Assembly (NCBI GenBank): GCA_024291935.2
Contig: CM044311.1
Coordinates: 25,920,001 to 25,984,000 of the forward strand
Length of the DNA: 64,000 bases
Direction: 5' to 3'
Source: Okapia johnstoni
Lineage: Eukaryota; Chordata; Mammalia; Artiodactyla; Giraffidae
Shown: positions 11,344 to 21,751 of the stretch, one piece after another
How the letters are laid out: every line of letters starts with the position of its first letter
Position numbering within the stretch: the stretch's first letter is position 1
The notes under the pieces: generated by a model
Told to the model about the DNA's origin: nothing
The model's database searches: none
The model's input: the letters and a program-made list of their open reading frames with translations, nothing else
Program-made: the position numbers and the translations under genes

Positions 11344-11676
11344 GAGTACTTTGCTGGTGGTATAGTGGATAAGAATACACCTGTCAATGGAGGGGACATG
11401 GGTTCGATCCCTAGTCCAGAGAGGATTCCACCTGTCTCAGAGCAACTAACTATATAAGCCACAACTACTTAAGTCTGCACGCTCTGGGGCCCATGAGACA
11501 CAACTAGTGAGTCCAAGTGCTGCAACCACTGAAGTCCTTGTGCCTAGAGTCTGTGCCCTACAACAAGAGAAGCCCATGCACCACAACTAGAGGGTAGCCC
11601 CCACTCTCCACAACTAGAGTAAGCCCGCTCAGCAACAAAGACCCAGCACAGCCAAAAATAAAATAAATATTTTAAA
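11344..11676 (+). mobile_element. CHR-type tRNA-Glu SINE, long form
   Basis: Head TTGCTGGTGGTATAGTGGATAAG with B-box GGTTCGATCCC near 11,402, then the GCCACAACTAC/CACAACTAG body and a CCAAAAATAAAATAAAT tail. The near-repeat CAATGACA at 11,336-11,343 and 11,682-11,689 marks the duplicated target, with small differences upstream. Confidence 0.85.
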
Positions 11677-11689
11677 AAATGCAATGACA

Positions 11690-12930
11690 TAAATTACAAA
11701 CTTGATAGACATGTTATAGAAGATAAAATTGGAGAAACTGCTCAGAAAGCAGACTGGAAAATAGAAAATAATCAGAAAAGGAGAGGATAATTTCTTTAGT
11801 TCAACATTCAAATAAAAGGAGCTCCCAAGAAACCAAACAGAGAAAATGAGGGGAAATAATTATTTAAGAAGTATTTCAAGTGAATTTCCCAGAGTGGAAT
11901 GACCTAAGTATCCAGACTGAAAGAGAATCCAGAATATCCAGACAGTGGCTGAAAATAAACCACACCGAAGTCACCTCACCATGAAATCTTAAAATACTGA
12001 GACAGAGGCAAGCCTCGGGTGGAGGCAGGGGGTTGGTCACCTAAAAGCATAGAGATTATGAATAGTTTCACATTTTTCAGCAGTACACTACAGGTACAAT
12101 AGCAGTGCCACAAAAAAATCTGAAGGAAAATATTTCTCAACACAGATGTGTATATCCAGCCAATATATCAATTAAGCATGAGGGAAGGATAAAGGCATTT
12201 TCAGACATCCAAGGTCTCCATTTTTTTTTTACATCACCTGCACCCTCTCTCAGATAGCCACTTACAAGCTGTGCTCCCTTAAAGTCAGTGGATAAATTTT
12301 TTTTTAAGAAAAGGAAGCCGTGAGACCATACAGAGGGGGAGAAGTGGAGGGAATCAGAGTAGCCTGGTCATAAGCAATTCAATGATCACAGGCATGTGAG
12401 GACTCTAACAGTCTTTTCAGATCAGGGCAGGTTAGCATGCCTCAGGAACGAATGCTTCAGGGATATACATCACAATACTGGACGTGTCTGCCACATTAAG
12501 AGATTTAAGCAATTGTCAGAACATTTCTATTAAGAATGCATAGGAAACTATTGTTTTTTTCAATTAAAGGATAATTTTTTAATCCAGAGAAAATACAATT
12601 GTGAATCAGAGAAATGATCATGCTTATATAAGTCACTGTATTCTATAAAGCATAGCTGTGAATAACATTTACATCATCATCATAATGCAATAATTTTGCT
12701 CTGTCGCAAATTATGAAATAACTATACTAGACAGATGGGAAGCAAAAAGGAATGGATGTACTGGAGTGGGGTTAAAGTATAAGGACTAAAGAAAACTCAT
12801 CTTCCAAAATGAGATATGTTAATATTAATTTGTTGTTGTTATAATGTTAGAAGATATTAGTACATAACTTAGAAAAAATAAGATCATATACTTAAGGGGG
12901 AAAACAGACAAAACAAATGAAAGATTTTAT
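11690..12930 (+). other. AT-rich stretch with probable ancient L1-type relic
   Basis: The part around 12,150-12,300 (ATATCCAGCCAATATATC, GAAGGATAAAGGCATTTTCAG, TACATCACCTGCACCCTCTCTCAG) resembles an old L1/HAL1 segment that I recall from mammalian genomes. The rest, including 12,600-12,910, could be the same element but is too diverged to be sure. No gene is visible. Confidence 0.4.
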
Positions 12931-12931
12931 G

Positions 12932-13045
12932 ACTTCCCTGGTGGTCCAGTGGCTGAGACTCAGCATTTCCAACGTAAGGGGTGCAGGTTTGATCCCTGGT
13001 CAGGGAACTAGATCTCACATGCTGCAACTAAGCCAAAGTAATAAA
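12932..13045 (+). mobile_element. CHR-type tRNA-Glu SINE, short form
   Basis: Head GACTTCCCTGGTGGTCCAGTGG, B-box-like GGTTTGATCCC near 12,987, GGGAACTAGATCTCACATGC body. A second copy of the same family follows within 10 bp. Confidence 0.85.
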
Positions 13046-13049
13046 TAAT

Positions 13050-13175
13050 CAGGACTTCCCTGGTGGTCCAGTGGTTAAGACTGCATTTTTACTGCAGGGG
13101 CACAAGTTCGATCCCTAGTTGGGGAACTAAGATCCCACATGTCGTATGATGTAGAAAAGGAAAAAAAAAAAAATG
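13050..13175 (+). mobile_element. CHR-type tRNA-Glu SINE, short form
   Basis: Head GGACTTCCCTGGTGGTCCAG, B-box AGTTCGATCCC near 13,106 and GGGAACTAAGATCCCACATG. It ends in a poly(A) run near 13,160-13,173. Tandem with the preceding copy. Confidence 0.85.
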
Positions 13176-13199
13176 TATTGAAAGTGGTTGCTTCTGGGT

Positions 13200-13545
13200 A
13201 TTGAGGCTCATGAAGGGCTGTCCCAAAGCTTGCTAAAGTGGCATACTGATTATTTTGAATTAAAGTTACTTAAGAAACAACTGGTGGGAAATAAGATATA
13301 AAAAGCCACTTTGACTCCCCTCTGTCCTGCTGAAAATGAGAAATAAATCTCCCATGTGAAGGAATCCTCCCAATAACAGGAGGATAGAAAGTATCCTTAT
13401 CGCAAGAGTTAGGGAATTCAAGGCTAAGAAAGCTGTGTGAGTAAATTTTGTTACTTTTTTCATTAGCTTGCTACCCCAAATACAAGCTCTTTTGTTTTGT
13501 TAAATCTTCACAAGCAATTGTGTCTTTGTCTAAAATAAAACTAAC
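13200..13545 (+). mobile_element. Old endogenous retroviral LTR, left copy (truncated)
   Basis: Shares ordered blocks with 15,450-15,800: AATTAAAGT(T/C)ACTT(A/G)AGAAACAAC, TGAGAAA(T/G)AAATCTCCC, AGGGAATTCAAG(G/A)CTAAGAAAG, and TTTTGTTAAATCTTCACAA. The direct orientation and about 2.25-kb spacing suggest the two terminal repeats of one old provirus. This copy lacks the downstream third seen in the other. Ancient and non-functional. Confidence 0.6.
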
Positions 13546-15449
13546 AGAAGAGGAAGATGAACAAGAATTAACTACATGAGACTGAGTGTCCTAAGGAAGA
13601 TGATTATAATGTTTTATAATTTTTTTCACTTGAAACATTGCTAATTTTCAAAAGATGTTTTGTTTCTCCAGATTTAAGAAAAACTTCTCCTTTAACTTAG
13701 AGCATATTTGTTCTCTTTTAACAACTTAGGGCAGTTTGATAAATTTTATCTTTGTAAGCAGAATAGAAATGTTGATCATTTTTCTCCCTGACTGATTCCT
13801 CTGGAATTCAAAAAACTCAGTGATTATTCTTATTTTCATGGCAATACAGTTGTTTAAATAAGCTCAATAAGAATATACTCTTCTTGTAAAAGGACACAAC
13901 TGGAAACATTGATTTTATTGCCAAGGCTTTAGCTGGAATTTCATATTTGAGAATGAACATAGATTCAGATATGACCAGACAGCTTTGAGGATCTAAGATT
14001 GACTTTATGGAGCCAATTAAGTCCCTTGGAAAATCAGCCCGGTACCTTGCTTACAGGTTTCCTAGAAACCTTATCAGGTCCGTAAGGAAGATCGGTTCCC
14101 AGGCAAGCCCAGGAATCTCAGGATATTTTGGGGACCTCAAGAAGAAAGGCATTCACTCAAATCTATCAATATTGCAGGTGATATCTGATGGCAAGTGTTT
14201 GACTTGGCTTCTTAGCCCTGAGAGGCTATTAAAAGTTTGCTCTGGGACTTCCTTGGTGGTCCATTGGTTGGGAATCTGCCTGCCAACGCAGGGGACATGG
14301 TTTTGATCCCTGGTCTGGGTAGATTCCACGTGCTGAGGGGCAGCTGAGCCCATGTGCCACAACTACTAAGCCTATGTGCAAAAGCTACTGAAGCCCTTGT
14401 ACCTAGAGCCTGTATCCCACAACAAGAGAAGCCACCGCAATGAGAAGCCCACGCACCACAACTAGAGGGTAGGCCCTGCTTGCCATGAGGCAAGAAAGCC
14501 TGTGCACAGCAAAAACAGACCCAGGGCAGACCCCCACAAAATAACTGATTTTTTTAAAACGTTTGATCTGAAGATTCCTTATGAAAAGTTCCAGCAAAAC
14601 AGATTTTTAAAAACCTGTACAGTAATCACTGTTCTTGCAGAATTCATATAAATAACCATGTCAAATGTATTAAATCTAGACTTATTTTGCAAACAAATTA
14701 GTCTTAAAGGCTATCTTTGGTAAAAGTATAAGTGATTTTAGAGAGAAAAATTATGTTTCCGTGGAAGTTGCTATAAAACACACTTGCAGATATCAGATTC
14801 TAGTTTTACTAATTGTCTTCAAGATTTTGTTTTCTACCTATTAACTGGATGGAATCTTTAATTCTTCTGGTATCCTTCAATATCTGGATACAACTCTTGA
14901 AACAGGTTTCAAATTTTTCCTCGCATCCTTTTGGCTTGGGATGATTGCCTAAGATTGTCTTTTTTTCCTGAAGCCCTGCAGATTGAAGCTAGATGACTCG
15001 ATATAAACTTCAAAGAAATCACAGAAATTGCTCATATTTTTAAGCAATCTTCTTCATGCCTGTTGTGCAGGCTGCTCAGAAAGTTTTCCTGAACGCTCGA
15101 TAAGATCATCAGAGACATTTCAAACTGCAAAAGATGCTTCAACTTTTGACATCTAGAAATCTCCTTGACTAGCTGCCTCCTGGGCTCAGAAACTGACTTA
15201 CAGTTGGCTCCAATTATTAACCTCTGTTTTTCTTTGTTTCCATAGATACATCTCTTCTCAAATACTCAATTACTTGTGCAATGTAGGCCTGACTTTGGGA
15301 GCCCACTTGTATCATCATCTCCTGAAACAAGTTCAACTAAACTGACCTATGCTCAGGACTAAGAACCTGATTCAATGAAATAATAGAACAATCCATCAGC
15401 TCAGCTTTTAATATGTGAAACTTCCAGGGAAGTCTTAGAGGAGAAAACT
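13546..15449 (+). mobile_element. Decayed internal region of old endogenous retrovirus (interrupted)
   Basis: The DNA between the two related LTRs has no open frame of useful length. A younger CHR SINE interrupts it at 14,245-14,560. Its shortness compared with a 7-9 kb provirus implies large deletions. Retroviral origin is inferred from the flanking repeats, not from recognisable proteins. Confidence 0.4.
14245..14560 (+). mobile_element. CHR-type tRNA-Glu SINE, long form
   Basis: Head GGACTTCCTTGGTGGTCCATTGG, then CCACAACTACTAAGCC, GCCACCGCAATGAGAAGCCC and a T/A-rich tail. Target duplication GTTTG(C/A)TCTG at 14,235-14,244 and 14,561-14,570, one mismatch. Confidence 0.9.
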
Positions 15450-15960
15450 GTGGGGGCTCAAGGCAAGCTACCCTCAAAGATACCAAAATGACATATCAAT
15501 GATTTCAAATTAAAGTCACTTGAGAAACAACTGGCAAAAAAAAAAAAAAAAAGTGATATTAAAACACTCAGACCCTCCTCTTTACCCCTGAAAGTGAGAA
15601 AGAAATCTCCCGTGTAAAGGTACCTTCTATATACCAAGGAGGATAGAAAACATCCTCAACACCAAAAGTAAGGGAATTCAAGACTAAGAAAGTTATATAA
15701 ACAAACTTTGTTACTTATTCATTTGTCTGCTACCCCAAGCACAATACCCGTTGTTTTGTTAAATCTTCACAAATAATTGTTTCCTCTGTGTAAAGATGAT
15801 ATATAAACAGTCTGCTTTGATCACTTTGGGGATCCTATTTCTATGAGACCTTCACACCTACGAATTATTTTTTTTTCTTCTGGTTAATCTGTCTTGTGTC
15901 AATTTAATTATTAGAGCAGCCAAAAGACCTCAAGAAGGTTAATAGGGAAAACTTCCCTCC
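15450..15960 (+). mobile_element. Old endogenous retroviral LTR, right copy
   Basis: This fuller copy continues past the homology with 13,200-13,545 into TGATATATAAACAGTCTGC (TATA-like) and TATGAGACCTTCACACC, as expected for promoter and U5 of an LTR. An internal poly(A) expansion sits at about 15,536-15,552. Decayed. Confidence 0.6.
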
Positions 15961-16334
15961 CATGGGTAAACAGAAGTAGATGAGAGAAACTAAATTTTTC
16001 TTTGCACATTCCTGTTGAGTTAGTTTACTCTGTAAAGTGTGTGCACCTATAACTTTCATTTTTAAAAAAAATGAGGAGAAAAGGGTACAAGGGAAAAAAA
16101 GCCAAAGTTGCATGCCAATGATAGAATCATACACAAATTCTTTCCACTCCCAGTGTTTTCTCTTCCAAGCCTACCCTAGGTTTTCTGTTTTATGTCACAA
16201 TTCCTGCCTCCAAATCCTTCTACTCAATTTCCCTATGCCCCCTCTCACATCTTACCTGCTTGTATTTCTTGCTAAGAATTATGAATCTAGTACTTTTTGG
16301 CATGTTGGTTGGCTCTTACAAATATCAAGGCATG

Positions 16335-16530
16335 TAGCACTTGTTATGGGCCAGTCTAAGGACTTTTGTGAATATAGACTTAATCCTCATGACACCCTGT
16401 GAGGTATATTCTCTTGTTACAGGCAAGGAAACTGATTTATGGCACAAGTGAGATAACTTGCCTAGTGGCAAAACTAGCGAGCTGTGGAATAGAGATTTCA
16501 GACTCGGGCGCCTGGCTTTGTGTTCCGTGC
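16335..16530 (-). mobile_element. MIR SINE (ancient)
   Basis: Reverse MIR order: TTATGGGCCAGTCTAAGGAC, TTAATCCTCATGACACCCTGTGAGG, GGCAAGGAAACTGA, ATAACTTGCCTAGTGGC. Diverged. Confidence 0.75.
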
Positions 16531-16677
16531 GCCTGCCTGTTTCACGCTGCTTGTGTCTGTCAGTTGAATTAATGGTTCCATGAAACACTGGCATATACTG
16601 CATGGAAAACTAGTACCACTGTGTTTAGTTACCAGGAAAAATCTTACTTTTTCTTATGTTTTGTTAGAAAATAAATT

Positions 16678-16712
16678 TATAAAATAAAATAAATAAATGA
16701 ATAAATAAATAG
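16678..16712. repeat. (AAAT)n simple repeat
   Basis: About nine imperfect units of AAAT/AATA. Confidence 0.75.
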
Positions 16713-16849
16713 TTCTATATATTCAATCTACATCTCTAATTATGACAAAGTTTTTGAGAACTGAAATTATGTCTTATTCTTCTTTGAAAACCTAACACCT
16801 GATTCCATTCTTGCAATGGTGTGGAGACACGTAAATATTTGTTAGTAAT

Positions 16850-16985
16850 TATTTATTGAACATATATTATGTGATATAGTCACTTTATACATGTCATCTA
16901 ATTTCATGCTAGAACAACTCTGCAAGGGGGGGGTTAATAATTGTCATTTTACAGATGAAGTGGGAAAAAGAGGAACGACAATAAA
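16850..16985 (-). mobile_element. MIR SINE (ancient)
   Basis: Reverse MIR: TTATTTATTGAACATATATTATGTG, then CATTTTACAGATGAAG. A run of nine G lies inside it at about 16,926-16,933. Confidence 0.65.
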
Positions 16986-19047
16986 AATTTCACCACAACT
17001 CTGAGTGTGAGAAATATCACATTTCTTCAGATTAAACTGCTTAAAGAAAGTAGCTATCAGCTGGGCAGGAAATTCTATTTCAGTCATTTCTGGACTCCCT
17101 TCCTCCACTCCTATTTCCAGGTGATGCAAAGGCTGGGGGTGGGGACTGTCTTCTGCAATCTGAAATACTGAAAGACGGCCGTGGTCCCCACTGATAGGCT
17201 CGAAGTCAGGACACCTGGATAATCTTGACCCAGAGTTCCTATCACCTCCATTCCCAAGGCGGTGGCTCCTAGAGACGTTCCTCCCTAGAGTCCGCTAGGA
17301 ACCCGCTCACTGGGAGTTAACAAGTAGGGCAGGGGTGGGATACCTCTTTTGAAAACCACCCAAATCTTATTTCCTCCTGCTGTTTCAAGGAACTACTGCC
17401 AGTAGTCAGTTCTCTTTCCATTCCCAGCACCTCTCAAAAGCCATTATCTTTCTTCTCTTCCACTCTAGGTGACCGGGGCATAATCCCCTCAATGACTATA
17501 CTCTTCCAATCCCACTTCCCCCTACCCCCCACCCCTCACCCAGAGAAATACACAGAAAGAATGAAGCTAGCCTCTGGCAACATCTGCTTTCCATCAGCAA
17601 CCCAAGGCCCCTGGGGCAAAGGAACACAATGGCTTGGCTGCTTTCTTGGAATGGGAAGGCGATAAAAAAAAACCCTTAGCAGTGAAAACAAAGTGCAATA
17701 TATTTTTGTTTTGTAGAGAAAAACAAATCCTGCCTCCAATAGAAACACACACATACATCTATAATATGAACATAGAAAAGTATTTATACAATTACATCTC
17801 TAACATACACAGTTGAATGAATGCCTGTGTGAAAAGGAGATTTTCACTGGAAAAGCAGTAGCTTTTATTAGAAGGACCTGTCTTGTCCTCTAGTCTTCCA
17901 CTATTGCTTTTCAACCACATTCCAAACCCAAGGAAAGAACATGTTTATAAAATTCCAAAGGTCAAGGCCAGTAATGGAAATTGATTTTACATGCTCAATG
18001 GAGTGTTTTTAAAACCATGGAACCATCTAAGGAAAAAGAAAAAATCTATTTAATTACTTGACAGTCTTTTGTAGTCCATTAAAAAGGCTCTGCAATTGTC
18101 TACCTTTCCTGAACCAAGTTAACATAAATCCCTCCCATTAAAAAAGCACTTCTTAGAAATTACAGAGAATGTGTCCTTCTGAAGAGGTGAAAACTCCAGA
18201 GGATGAACTCAAACCAAGAATAATGATTCTTACATTGAAGACAAGCTGCTTCCTTTAAATGTTTTTAATGGGGCAGAAATTTTCACTGGAAGCTCCTGCC
18301 CAAAACCTGAGTAGCTGATCCCTTTGAACTTGGTATTTTTCTCCCTTCATTCTCTGTTTGATGAGATGATGAGGAAGAAATCAATAGCCTTTGCTAAAGG
18401 AGCAATTATGGTGCATTTTTGCCTTGATTCTTTTTGAACTTTAGTCTATTTTGATGCACACTAAAAATCTTTTCTCCATTTTTCAAAGCAAATTCATGAT
18501 CAATTGAAAAATGATTTTGCTATGATTAACAATGGACTGACTGCTTTTTAAATTCTTACCACTTGAGATAGAAAATAAAGAATAAAGTGATTATGTAAAT
18601 TAGATTTAAGGAGCTGTGTCTCTGAATAATTACTTGGCTATACAAGCAAGTGTTCCTTCCTTGATAGGTCAGTGCTCAAATGAGTCTCCTGGGACAACTA
18701 TTCTCCAGGTAGGGAGGCTGCAAGTCCTTCTAAAGATCACTATGTTCATTAGATCATTAATTTAATTAATTCCACTTAATTAAAGTTCTTGCATAAGTGT
18801 GTAGTCGAGCACTATTGGCTAGAGTTTTAGTAGTCTTTCTATAAAATCATAATTAATTAATTATCCTTTAACTATATAGCATCTATTCTTGGACAGTAAC
18901 TTGGAAACCATGATTAATGGTTTGTGCTACCACTGCTGGTTTGAAACAAATTATATTTCAGATTGATATATAGTGTCCTCTCCCAATACTAACAAGACTT
19001 CACTGTATCATAACTGTTATTTTAAGGTAGGTACTCATCTAAGACTG
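16986..19047. other. Repeat-poor 2-kb stretch, candidate regulatory DNA
   Basis: I recognise no mobile element in this block, which is unusual for the window. The first 350 bp are moderately GC-rich with CpGs; the rest is AT-rich, with several TTAATTAATT-type homeodomain-like motifs (18,755-18,860) and an AACAATGG SOX-like motif near 18,528. No coding frame looks real. Confidence 0.45.
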
Positions 19048-19250
19048 GGCTTCCCAGGTGGTGCAGTAGTAAAGAATCCACATGCCAATGCAGGAGGTGC
19101 GAGTTCAGTCTCTGGGTTAGGAAGATCCCCTGGAGAAGGAAATGGCAACTCGCTCCAGTATTCTTGCCTAGAAAATCCCATGGACAGAGGAGCCTGGTGG
19201 GCTACAGTCCATAGGGTTGCAAAGAATTGGACACGACTTAGCAACTGAGC
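19048..19250 (+). mobile_element. Bov-tA SINE
   Basis: Head GGGCTTCCCAGGTGGTGCAG, body TCCCCTGGAGAAGGAAATGGC, tail AAAGAATTGGACACGACTTAG. Nearly intact. Confidence 0.9.
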
Positions 19251-19544
19251 ATGCATTCACCTAGGATGACTCCTACTATCTTGTCTAAGTGAAATTTACC
19301 TTTCACCTGATTCCTTCCCTTGTAGCCCAATTCAGTGAGAGTTGCTTGCTCCAGCTGGTCCTAAACCTGCAAGAGAGTTGCCATTTTTCTTCTTTCAGAC
19401 TGATTTCCAGGTGTTTTTTTTTTTTTTAATAAACTTCAATAAATTCTGTTTTTCTTTTGAAATTCATTTATTTGTTTCTATGAGACCCACCTCAGATGAA
19501 TAACTATGACCTTCCATAAGGTTTTGAATTACTAGGTTTTTAAG

Positions 19545-20515
19545 TTTTCTTTTCCATCTATGGTAGGCTAATAAATGGGAACACAAAATATATCCATGCC
19601 CTAATCCCTGCAACCTGTAAATGCTACCTTTTTTGGAAAAGAATCTGATGTCCTCAAATTAAGGATTTTGAGATAGGAGATTGTCCTAAATCATCTGGGT
19701 GAATCCTCAGTGCTGTCACAGGTGTGTAACTGAGCAGGGGACAGACCCCTCATTCAGACCCCTCTGTCAGAGCTTCTCTCTGAAGTACCAAGATAACAGT
19801 ATCTGGTGCACATTTCCTGAGTTATCTTACAGATGCTAAAACTCCCACCACATAAAATACATTAACTACTTAATGACCATGAGCACATAGCTCCTTACTG
19901 GGGCCTAAGGGTTGATAATGTTAATCCCTGTGACATTGTCTTATTACCTTGCCATCAACCAGTCAGATGATGAAGCATGAGCTAGTCATATACCCTGTAA
20001 CTCCTCTCTCACCTGGCCTTTAAAGGGCTTTCCTGAAATGCATCGGGGAGTTTGGGCTTTTTGAGCACTAACTGTCCTGGACTCTTTGCTGGGTGCCCTG
20101 CAATAAATGCTGTACTTTCCTTCACCATAACCCAGTGTCAGTATACTGGTTTCACTGTACATGAGTAAGCAGATCCAAGTTTGGTTGCTAACCCGTGCCC
20201 TTAGAAGAGAGAAAGCATAGGGAGATTCAATATATATACAAAGGACAAGACAATATGAAGACAGAGATTTGAAGAGGATGATGGCCTTAAACATTGGAGT
20301 GATCCAGCCACAAGCCAAGGAATGCCAGAAGTTATCAGAAGCTGGAAGAGAAAAGGAATCTGTTCTCCCCTACAACCTCTGGAGTGAGGATAGCCCTGCC
20401 TAAACCTTGATTTCAGGCTACTGATATTTATTTTGGACTGCTGGCCTCCAGAACGGAGAGGAAATAAATTTCTGTGTGTGGCATTACAGAGCCATAGGAA
20501 ACTAACATACTATCC
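19545..20515 (+). mobile_element. Ancient LTR-type repeat split by a younger solo LTR
   Basis: The left part (ATCCATGCCCTAATCCCTGCAACCTG, GATTTTGAGATAGGAGATTGTCC) and the right part from about 20,190 (CCCTTAGAAGAGAGAAAGC, AGATTTGAAGAGGATG, AAGCCAAGGAATGCCAG, CATAGGAAACTAACA) form one old mammalian LTR-like repeat. They are separated by the ruminant LTR at 19,732-20,188. The same family recurs at 47,285-48,085. Confidence 0.65.
19732..20188 (+). mobile_element. Solo LTR of a ruminant endogenous retrovirus
   Basis: Starts near TGTAACTGAGCAGGGG, has a polyadenylation-type AATAAATGC at about 20,102, and ends near CAAGTTTGGTTGCTAAC. It resembles a common bovine LTR family. No internal retroviral genes are next to it, so it is a recombined solo LTR. 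Exact ends are uncertain by a few bases. Confidence 0.7.
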
Positions 20516-20519
20516 AATT

Positions 20520-21155
20520 CTTTACCTTAATTCTCTAAGACTTGGCCATCTATATAGTGCCAAGAAGTCATAAAAAAACCAATAGAGAAGGACTCACAAA
20601 AGCCCATGAATACTTTCAGGAACAAGGAAGTAATCAGTATCTTTAATTACCAAAAGGTCAGGGTAGAGATCTTAGTGCCTATTGGATTAAGCAATTAGGA
20701 AGTCTTTAGCAACCACAAGAAGAATAGTTTCAATATGGCAGTAGTGGTGGCAATCCATATCCAGTATCTAGCAGATTGAAAAGTGAATTGGAAGTCAGAA
20801 AGATTAAATTAATAAGAATATAACCAGTTTTCAAAACTCATGTTTGTACAAAACTGGTGCTTTAGGCACAGAACCTAGGGCCCACAAAGATATTTTAATT
20901 TTTTTCAAATGTAATGAAAAAAATTAACCTTTAGGTAAAATAAAGTGTTTTAATATATATTAATACATTTATCTTTATATAAATACAATTGTAAAATATG
21001 AATGTAAAAATCACTTTGTATAAAGGAGGAGAGAGCCCATAAAAAGCAAAAATGCATGGAATTTATAAAAGTCATTATGTAGTCCTGCCTAGGAGGAGCA
21101 AGAGAAATATTAAAGAAAAGAAATATAAGAAAAAAGAAAAATATTAAAGACATCA
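20520..21155. other. Unassigned intergenic stretch
   Basis: AT-rich, no gene or clear repeat. Confidence 0.35.
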
Positions 21156-21161
21156 ACTTGA

Positions 21162-21275
21162 GACTTCCCTGGCAGTCCAGTGATTAAGATTCCACACTTC
21201 TGCTGGGGGTACAGGTTTGATCCTTGGTCAGGGAACTAAGACCCCACATGCCATACGGTATGGCCAGTAATAATA
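21162..21275 (+). mobile_element. CHR-type tRNA-Glu SINE, short form
   Basis: Head GACTTCCCTGGCAGTCCAGTG, B-box-like GGTTTGATCC, GGGAACTAAGACCCCACATG; tail AATAATACTAATAAAGG. Confidence 0.85.
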
Positions 21276-21718
21276 CTAATAAAGGCACCAACTAAAGAAT
21301 GTTGCTAATCACCCAGTTCTACAAGAATTAAGTCATTAGCTACTGTAGTTGCTGACCTTCAAAACACTCTGAAAGAAATTCAGGACACAGATCATGAATG
21401 AAGCCCTCTGTGCTCTGGGAAAACTGAGAGAACAGATCTTCTGCTAGTTAGACATTTTCAGGAGAAAATGTTATGAACCCCAATTCTTACATTTTCCTAT
21501 ACTTAGAAAAGCACTAAAATCATTAACAGAGATAATATGTTCCTCGTGACTGAGATGTGTGTTTAATTGCATGTACTCCTTTTCCAAAATCACATACACA
21601 CTGATCTACCTCTTTATCTCTCTGAAAAAATTCCTCAGAGTTATCTGAGAGGCTGTCTTCTGTTCTATAGTCCTCAGTAAGTCCCCAAATAAAATTGAAA
21701 TTCACAACTCACTGCATT

Positions 21719-21719
<1 letters not shown>
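21276..21719. other. Unassigned intergenic stretch
   Basis: No gene or clear repeat before the poly(A)/(TA) run at 21,719-21,760. Confidence 0.35.
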
Positions 21720-21751
<32 letters not shown>

